Positions 24,401 through 33,400 of a stretch of DNA of 64,000 nt are shown one piece after another; positions within the stretch are counted from its first letter, which is position 1, and the number at the start of each line of letters is the position of its first letter. The stretch spans positions 777,001-841,000 of the forward strand of contig CAUEEP010000910.1 in assembly GCA_958450365.1 (NCBI GenBank). Reading direction: 5' to 3'. The position numbers were made by a program, and so were the translations under genes. This DNA comes from Mesorhabditis belari. Its lineage: Eukaryota > Nematoda > Chromadorea > Rhabditida > Rhabditidae. The notes under the pieces are model-generated. The model did no database searches and was not told where the DNA came from. It saw only the letters and a list, made by a program, of their open reading frames with translations.

Positions 24401-27400
24401 ACTCGAATTGTAGTGTTGTTTTACAAAGCAAAGTGTTTCAAAGACAATTTTCCCGATTCAGATCAGGTCAAAGCATCCTAAAACCTTGTCCGTATCTAGT
24501 TCATGACATTGCCTGGCTGGTTGCAAGCCTGGTTTACTAATGCCTCTGGCTGGGCCTTGGATAAGTTTTTGATTTAGTTTGATCTGGTTTACTGGTAAAT
24601 TTAGATCTGGTAAATTTGTTCAACTAAATCATTCATTTTGCAAGAATAGCTCTTCACTAACCATGACTATTTGTCCTTGCAGGCGCCACCGCCAAAATTG
24701 CTTGAATGGGGACTTGAGTCGGATTGTGATATCTCAAGAGAACACGATAGACTGAAGATTTTGAAATATCGATGTCCATGATGATTTTCTCTTGAATCGG
24801 TGAGAAGACTGCATAGCCACGCCAACTAAATGATTGAATTGTTCTTTGAAACTAGAGAACTCTAGAGCTCTCTACCTGAAGTTCGGGAACTGTGACGCAT
24901 CGCTCGAGAAGCGAACAGGCCGATTCTCCATATTGTGCCCATCCTCAGCCTCGTACTTAAAATCTTACATGTTGATTTGGCTCCTTATCATTATCATTAG
25001 AAAATCTTACATGTTGATTTGGCTCCTTATCATTACCATTATTACGATTATATTATCTTTATCTGATTATCTAACCATGTTATGCCAGAGCGTCGGGAAA
25101 TAGTGATTGTCGATCGGTTTGTCGCATTTCAATCCACCGACACGTGGACGGCACTTGCATTGGCCAGTTGACGGGTCACACTCGCTGCGCAGCGCTCCCC
25201 CAAGGTCACAATTGCAGGCTAAAGTTATTTTATAGGATCCTTGGCTTTCATTGGAATAGCTGTATACTTATTTAGCTGCTTTCAGCGTTTACGTATGTCA
25301 ATTTTTATTTAAAACATGCATTTAGCACTTAAAGTTTATTGATTCTCGATTCTTGTCGATTCTCGATTCTCGTTTCTTATCGATTCTGGATTCTCGATTC
25401 TTATTGATTCTCGATTCTTATCGATTCTCGATTCTCGTCGAACTCACGTTCACATCCCAATTGATTGTGTGCTTTCATATTGTAATATCCGTCCGCACAC
25501 TTGTCACAGCTTCTACCACCGACGTGTCGCTTGCAAACACATTGCCCGTTTTTCTCTTCGCAAGAATTCAACATTGAGAGAGTTCCCGGGAGATTGCAGT
25601 CACAACCTGCAATTCGTTTTCATTAATGAAAAATCATTGACTAAAGTGCATTGACTGAAGTGCAATGTATAATAGTTAACTTTAAAAATGGAACTGGAAA
25701 TAATGAAGTAAACTGACCATTTAACAATCAGGTTTTGGTTAACCATGGGAACTTTAATTGAAAACATACCGATGCATCCATCCGGATGGTGATATTGTAA
25801 ATCCCAATAGGTCGGTTTACATTGATCACAGATTCGACCAGTGACATGCTTTCGACAAGAGCACAGCTCACCCGGGGCAACCTGGAAATTATCATTATCG
25901 AAAGCTTTTATTATCTATAGCTTTTCATCCATTTTTACTGACCTTGTCACAACCGCCGAAATTCGGCGTCACTCCATTTGGATGACAATTGCACTCCTCG
26001 CAAACGGGGAAATTGTAGAAATTCGGTTTGCAACGGTCGCAACGCTCGCCCTCGTAGTTTCCCTTGCAGTAGCACTGAAGAAAATGTGCTTGTCTTGTTG
26101 TTTGTCTTTGATTTACCTGTCCATTTGCGTCACAAGTCTGTCCCTTGGCTCCCTCAGTCAAACAAGAGCAAGCTTTACAATTCGGGTAGTCGTAAAAACC
26201 GGCGGCGCACTGAAAAGGCAAGAGAAATGAATGGATAAGCTAAAGCTAAATCTATTCAACGGTCGTTAAGTATTGGAAGTGTTCCAATCATGAACCAGTT
26301 AAAAGATATTCACTGGCTGATGGCAGAGGGATGGACAAGTGGCTGAGCCGACCAAATGCCCAAAACTATACTATTCGAGTCGGAGGGTCAGCTTACCCCC
26401 AACTAGAGGTCAACTAGAGGGTCAACCTATCCCATTCGACGATTGATCAACATTGCCTTGTGGCTTTATATCCAGAAAGCAATGTATTAGATGGAATGCG
26501 AATGTGCGCGCGCACAAAGAACACTTACCAACACTTCTTAAAAGAAATGAAAAAAAATCCATAGTGGGGATCAAACTTGTGAGGTCTCTCGCTCTGAAAA
26601 CCAACCCTGTACCACAGCTGCACCAAACCGGGTCGGCAAGGAGTTAAGACCCAAAACCAGGTCGTTAAGACCCAAATCCATTAAGCCGTTGAGAAATTTG
26701 CCGTGATTTGGGTCATTTGGTCCTGAAAATGTGGGTCTTAGCGGCCTTCATGCGGACTCAATGCGGTGCAGCCGTGGTCGAGTGGTACAGCCCTCGTTTC
26801 CAGCGAGACCTCGGTTCGATTTTTTACTCTCAATGCTTCTTTTGCCTTTTTTAGAGTCCTAACAAACTTTGGACACTTTTAACTCCTGGTAGACTGTCAT
26901 TTAGCAAAAACGAAATACATATTCGGAAGCAGCCTAAAATTCTGCGTCGAATGGTATGGGTTGCATAGCATTTGGCTCAGCCAGTTGACTTGCCCTTGTC
27001 AGTAAACAAAGCTCTGAAGCTAATCAGCGCCGGCTTATGCCATCCGGATGGATGCACCCACGGGTGGTGATTTGAATTGCACAGTTAAACTTCAATCTCA
27101 AAGCCAACCTTGTCACAAGTTCTTGCAGTGAAGTTCGCAGCACACGGGCAATCTCCGGTTTTCTTGTCACAATCGAGAGACTTCGCGCCGGCACCCTTGC
27201 ATTCACAAGCTGAACTCAATGAACTTCAATAAAGCCACTGTACTTACCTTTGCAAGCTGGATATCCATAGAACTCGGAATCACATTGATTGCAAAGAGAA
27301 CCAGCAAATCCGGGTTTACAGAGACACTGGCCGCTCTCTTGGTCACAGATTCCATCCTCGGTACCCGTTGGATCACAGTTGCAATCTAGAAAGCTTTTAG

Positions 27401-30400
27401 GTAGAACTTTTGTTGCTTTTCGTCGTTTCTAAGACGCCAATCACCTAAGCCTAAGCCTAAGCCCGTCAAAAGCCAAGCCTAAACCCGACTTCTGCCCGAT
27501 TTCTGGTTGCTCTGGCTTGGCTTGGCCTGCTGAAATATCAATAAACTGTTTAATAACTCACAGGTACACTTCGGGAATCCATAATATCCTTGAGCACACT
27601 GATCACAGGCCAATCCAGAGTACTCGGCTTTGCAAGCGCATTGACTAGTTTCGGCTGAGCAGTTCACGTTGAGAGAACCGACTTCGTCACAGGTACAGCC
27701 TGAATTGATTCTTATCGTAAATTGAAGTTTCTTAAAGCTAATTCTCGAATATTACTTAGAACTTTGAAACTTGACCCACCAACGCATCCAGCCGTGATAT
27801 TGGTGAATCCGGGGGCGCAAGTCTCGCAGAATTTCCCCCCAAAACCGTCCAGGCACGGGCATTGACCATCGGTTGGCTGAATAGTTTCGATAAATTTATA
27901 AAATAACTAGTACAGTGCTAAGATTTAGATGAAAATATAGATTAGATTTAAAAAATGATTTTTTCTACCAAGCAAATTTGATCCAATGTCCCGTTCACAG
28001 AGCACTCGCATTTCTTGCACTCTGGCGGATCGTAGTAACCGGTGGCACAGCTAAAGTCGTTAAGTGGGGTACAGTATACTTGAAAAATACAGTCAACTCT
28101 CGATTTACCAACTCGATTTAACGATTTCTTCGATTTAACGATGTGAAATTTGGATTTCATTCAAAAATTTGCATTCGATTACGATTTCTTCGATTTAGCG
28201 ATGTGAAATGTGCATTTGATTTGGGTTAGCTTTTCGATTTTCAGCTATTTCAGCTCGATTTCAGCTTTAAGCTAAGATTCGATTGAAATTCTTTTGAAAG
28301 CAGATTTCTATTGAAATCAGAAAATCTTTGCAAAAAATTGGGCAAAGCAACTTAGGCATTTTGACACAAGAAGCTACCCCTAAGTGTTTCTGTTTTTGTT
28401 TTATTTCCTGTTCTTGAATAATTTTCTTATTTTAGGTGATGAGGAACGAGGAAAAATGAAGCGAAGACGAATCGATTTGGCTTTGAAAAAAAACATCTCT
28501 CTGTCGACTTCGAAAGGAGCAAAAGGATTGAAAGAACCGAAAGGAGCAAAAGGATTGAAAGGACCGAAAGGACCAAAAAGAGGATTGAAAGAATCGAAAG
28601 AAGAACCGAAAGGAGAACCGAAAGAAGAACCGAAAAGAGAACCGAAAGGAGAACCGAAAGGAGAACCGAAAGAAGAACCGAAAGGAGAACCGAAAGAAGA
28701 ACCGAAAAGAGAACCGAAAGGAGAACCGAAAGGAGAACCGAAAGGAGAACCGAAAGAAGAACCGAAAGAAGAACCGAAAGGAGAACCGAAAGAGCCGAAA
28801 CGTCGATCCATTTCGAGGCACCGCAATCAAATATTTCTACGATTCTTGCACAAAGGATTATATTTTGGTTGATGAAATGTTGCAAAAACCGGTTTGCAAA
28901 CTTTGGAAGAGCTGGCAGCTGTTGCAAATCGATCGAATGGCTTATCATGATTGGAAAGCGAGAGTGGAAGTGGCCACGAAGAAGTGGCCGAGATTGTCAG
29001 GCCGATTTCGCGCCGAAATGCATACCGTAGTTTCCAAGTGTTTCGAAGCTACATCAAACAGAAAACCGATACAAAAATTGTTAATGCTCTTTCAGTTATC
29101 GGTGATTTTTTTATGCAAAAACGAATAGGCAAACTTCTTTGACTGATTTCTTTGTTAGACTTTAGTTTTTTTCTGATAGCTCAGTTTCTATGAGTTCTTT
29201 TTGTTGATAAATTTGCCAAAATGATTCATTTAAACGATTTGGTTGTAAAGCATTCATATTTTGCTTTGTTTAACGTTATTCGATTTAACGATGTATTCGC
29301 TTTAACGATTTCAAGCGTCGGTCCCTTGCGAATCGTTAAATCGAGGTTTGTCTGTATATCCAAAATTTAAAATTACTATGTTAGTGCTTATTTTTATATA
29401 TTTTATAATATATTTGACAATTTGCACCAACCGATCACAATTCTCTCCCTCAAATCGCGCTTGGCACTCGCATTTTCCGTCTCCGTCTCGGCAACCACCT
29501 AGATAACGAATTTCTAGACTTTTAGACTTCTTTTTAGACTTTTAGACTTCTTTTTAGACTTGCTTTTAGATTTTATCAAACCTGTATGCTTGCTGGGATC
29601 ACATCTGCACGGTCGGCATGGATTTGTGTCTTTCCAGTTCACCCCGTCGGGCTTGTAAAAGCCAAACTTGCACTTGTTACAGTTGATTCCCTCGGTGTTG
29701 TCCTAGAAAAAGTTGACTAGACGTTGTAAAGTCTGTGCAATCTGTGCAAAAGTCTGTGCTCTTTCTGGAGCTCTTTCTTCTCTTTCTTTCGTTCACTTTC
29801 TCCATACTCAGTGCACCAGACAACATGTCTATACACCACTTGCAAACAACCAAAAGTACAGACAATTCACTCACCCTGCAATTCAAACATCTTCCTCCAC
29901 CCTCTTGATTTCCGTGAATGTCCAGCGAAACTTTCTTTCTGTCCAATTCCTCTTCATAAATGCAATCTTCTGATCGACCAAAACAATTGCAAGCTAAATT
30001 TTTAATAAGTGAAAAAATCAAATATTTAGCTGCTACTCAAATAAACCTTGATTTGGAGTTAATTTTCAATTTTTCAACAAGATAAACTTCCAAAGAGGGC
30101 GGTCTAGGGGATAGTGCGCTAGACTATTAAACTAATGCAACTTTTGCCCTCGGGTTCGATTCCTCTCGTCGCCCTACTTTTTGCTTTTTTTGTAAAACTT
30201 CCGCAAATTTTTTTGGAGTTCATAAAGTCCAGCTTTTTTTAAATTATTTATGAATAAAGAACAATAAACCTAGCAAAGCTGAAAGGTAATTCTGTAAGGC
30301 TTACGTTCACACGTGAAATTGTTTGACGCGGTCACTTGTTGCCATTTTTTCTGCTCGAATCCAGGGCAACAACGCTCGCACATGTCTCCACAAGTGTTGT

Positions 30401-33400
30401 GCTCGCAACTGGAATAAGACTTTGTTAAGCAATTAGATTTAAGTTATTGGTTATTAGTTAAGATTGGATTCTATTTAGAACAAAGGCTGTAAAAGTGTTG
30501 CTTTTGTTTTAAGTTATCAAATACTTACCGACAAAGAAGGGAATTCGGTCGTGATCCATCGAGCACATCACAAGTCGATGCGTGTCCATTGCACACACAA
30601 CGACCTCCAATGTGGATCTCTTTGATGGCGTAAAAGTACTAAACAAATCCTCTTCATGATTGGTTTAGTTTTTGAGCTTCAATTTCAATTTTGAAAGCTT
30701 CGATTTCAAGAGCTTCAATTTCATTTTGTTGAAGCAGAATTAAGCCAACAAGAAGAGTTGTAACTTGTAATAAAGAAGCTAAGGAATTGGCAAGAAATGG
30801 ATTTCCGGAAAAGGGATTAAACCCTAGCGCACTAGCTCACCCTTCTTGTAATCGATGGATCATTCTTCTCATTGAGATCCATGAGATGTCCTTGCAGAGT
30901 TCTCACTCCCAACAATCTCAGTCTCACATTCGTGGCTCTTGTGAAATTCTGGAGCACTTGCGAGGTGGCAAACGAGGTTCTTGATGGACGGTGCTCCAGT
31001 ATGTTAATCACCATCTAAAGAGAAGCTTATACAGTTTAATTGTTACCTTATACAGTTTAATTGTTACCTTATACAGTTTAATTGTTACCTTATACAGTTT
31101 AATTGTTACCTTATACAGTTTAATTGTTAATCTTAAAGTCCACTAATGTATATAAAAGTGCACAAAGTTGCTCACTTCAGCATTTTCGAGTGGCTGAATT
31201 GAAGCGAAATCATAGCGACACATCACTTTCTCATCCTCAAACACCGGGCCAATCGTCTCAGGGCCGAAGCGCTAAAAAGAATGTTTAGTAGATATTTTGT
31301 ATTAGGTTGGGAAGAAAGTCTTTGCCAAATCTTTGGCAGAGCGTCTTAAACTTGTCCGATCTGGATGTGTAATAGCTCATTCGAAAGCTAATTTTTTAGT
31401 GGATTGGATAAAATAAACTGTTTTTTAATATATCAATTTTCAAAGTTTTTGCAGCGGCTTTACAGTGGAGCGTAAGACTCCAAATTTCAAAAAAATGCAT
31501 TTTTCTCGTTTTTTTGTACGGAAACCTAGGTTGAAATTATGTTTTTCGGAATCAGCGTTGAAAATTACCCTAGAAAACGCAAAACTCGTTCTTTTAGCAA
31601 AATTTTTTCAAAAAATTTTCCGTGCGCCGGAGTCGAACCCTCGACCCTCTGATCACCGCTTTCAGAGCTCTAAAAAAGGAGTTCCTTTGCCTCTAAATTA
31701 GTGGATCGATGGACCGAAGTCATTAAAAAACAAGGCGATTATATTATTTAATTGTTTTAAGACATTATTTGTTTGTTTGGTTTCATTGTTTTGTTAATGT
31801 TTGTTGAATTTTCCTTTTTTAGAGTTCTGAAAGCGGTAATCTGAGGGTCGAGGGTTCGACTCCGGCGCACGGCAAATATAAAAAAAAGATTTTGCTAAAA
31901 GAACGAGTTTTGCGTTTTCTAGGGTAATTTTCAACGCTGATTCCGAAAAACATAATTTCAACCTAGGTTTCCGTACAAAAAAACGAGAAAAATGCATTTT
32001 TTTGAAATTTGGAGTCTGACGCTCCACAGTAAAGCCGCTGCAAAAACTTTGAAAATTGATATATTAAAAAACAGTTTATTTTATCCAATCCACTAGAAAA
32101 ATAGCTTTCGAATGAGCTATTACACGTCCAGATCGGACAAGTTTAAGACTATCTCCCAAAAGAATCGGCAAAGACTTTCTTCCCAACCTAATATTTTGTT
32201 TTGTAGATAGACCTGTAAAAGATATTGAATCTCATTAGCTATTTCTGATCTTTCACTCACCCTAACACAATCAGCTTCAGTTGGAGCAAAGTACATCCAC
32301 GGGGCAAAGGTTTTCCCATAATCGTTCGATCTTTCGAGAACCCAAGTGCCCGGTTTAGGCGAGTTGGCCATCTGGATCCACACATAGGCCACATGGAATT
32401 CCTGCAATAACCAGAAAATCAAAAAAAAAACTTTTAGGAAATCCACTTGTTCCAAATCGATTGTGATGTTCACTTCATTGTACTGCATCCCTCTGGAGAG
32501 TGGCGGGGATTGCCACCAACTCGTATTCCCGTCAACCATGAAACGAGCCGGACGAGAATCTTTTCCACCAGCAAGACAATTTCCACAACCGTGACCACCC
32601 TAGAAAAGTGGTTATGAACGGTTTTCTTTGAGCGTTTTATAGATGACGGCATGGCCGAATGGCTAGGAGGCCCTGTATCTTAGTCGAGAGGCCAAGGCTT
32701 CAATCCCGCTGGCTAGATTACTGGTTCTTTTTTCCAGAAATATATGGGGATTTTCCCTACATTTAGGGTTGTGCTTTTGTATTTTTTGTACCACATTAAT
32801 CGTGTGAATAAATGTATTTTAAAAACTCTAGCAAGAAGCTAATACCGTTCTCTAATAGTAGTGCACCCTAAATTGCTCGAAATCTCGAGAACCGCTTCTC
32901 AGAACCTATCGATGTGGGGTCGGAAAATGTAGCTGACGATGAGATCTAGTGGGGGATTAGAGTCTTGAGCTTCTGTGAAAACTTTGAAACCGTAAAATAG
33001 TCACCAACTCGGCTCGCGGGGGCGCACTACTATTAGAGAAAAGCCGGTAAGTTCTTTCTATTTTTCAAACTCACAATGATCTTGCTTTCCCTTGGTGATC
33101 TCAATTCGGCATAGATGCTGTCTTGTACGTTTTGATTTTCCGAGTACGAGTACTGATTGAGAGGACTGTACTGCATTGAACCTGGAAGTGCGAAGTTGTG
33201 AAAAGAGTTACAAGTCTCATAGTCAACACTAAAAAAACCAACTTGCTAGCGAGCAATAGACCTCGTTGATCGGCATTCCATTGATTTCTCCACATGTCGA
33301 TGTCGCTTTAATCGGTTTCTTGAGAGATATCGTCACCTGACTTGGTGTCAGCACATGTGCATCTCCCGCGCACGTCAGTGCTGCCAAAAGCAGCACTAGA

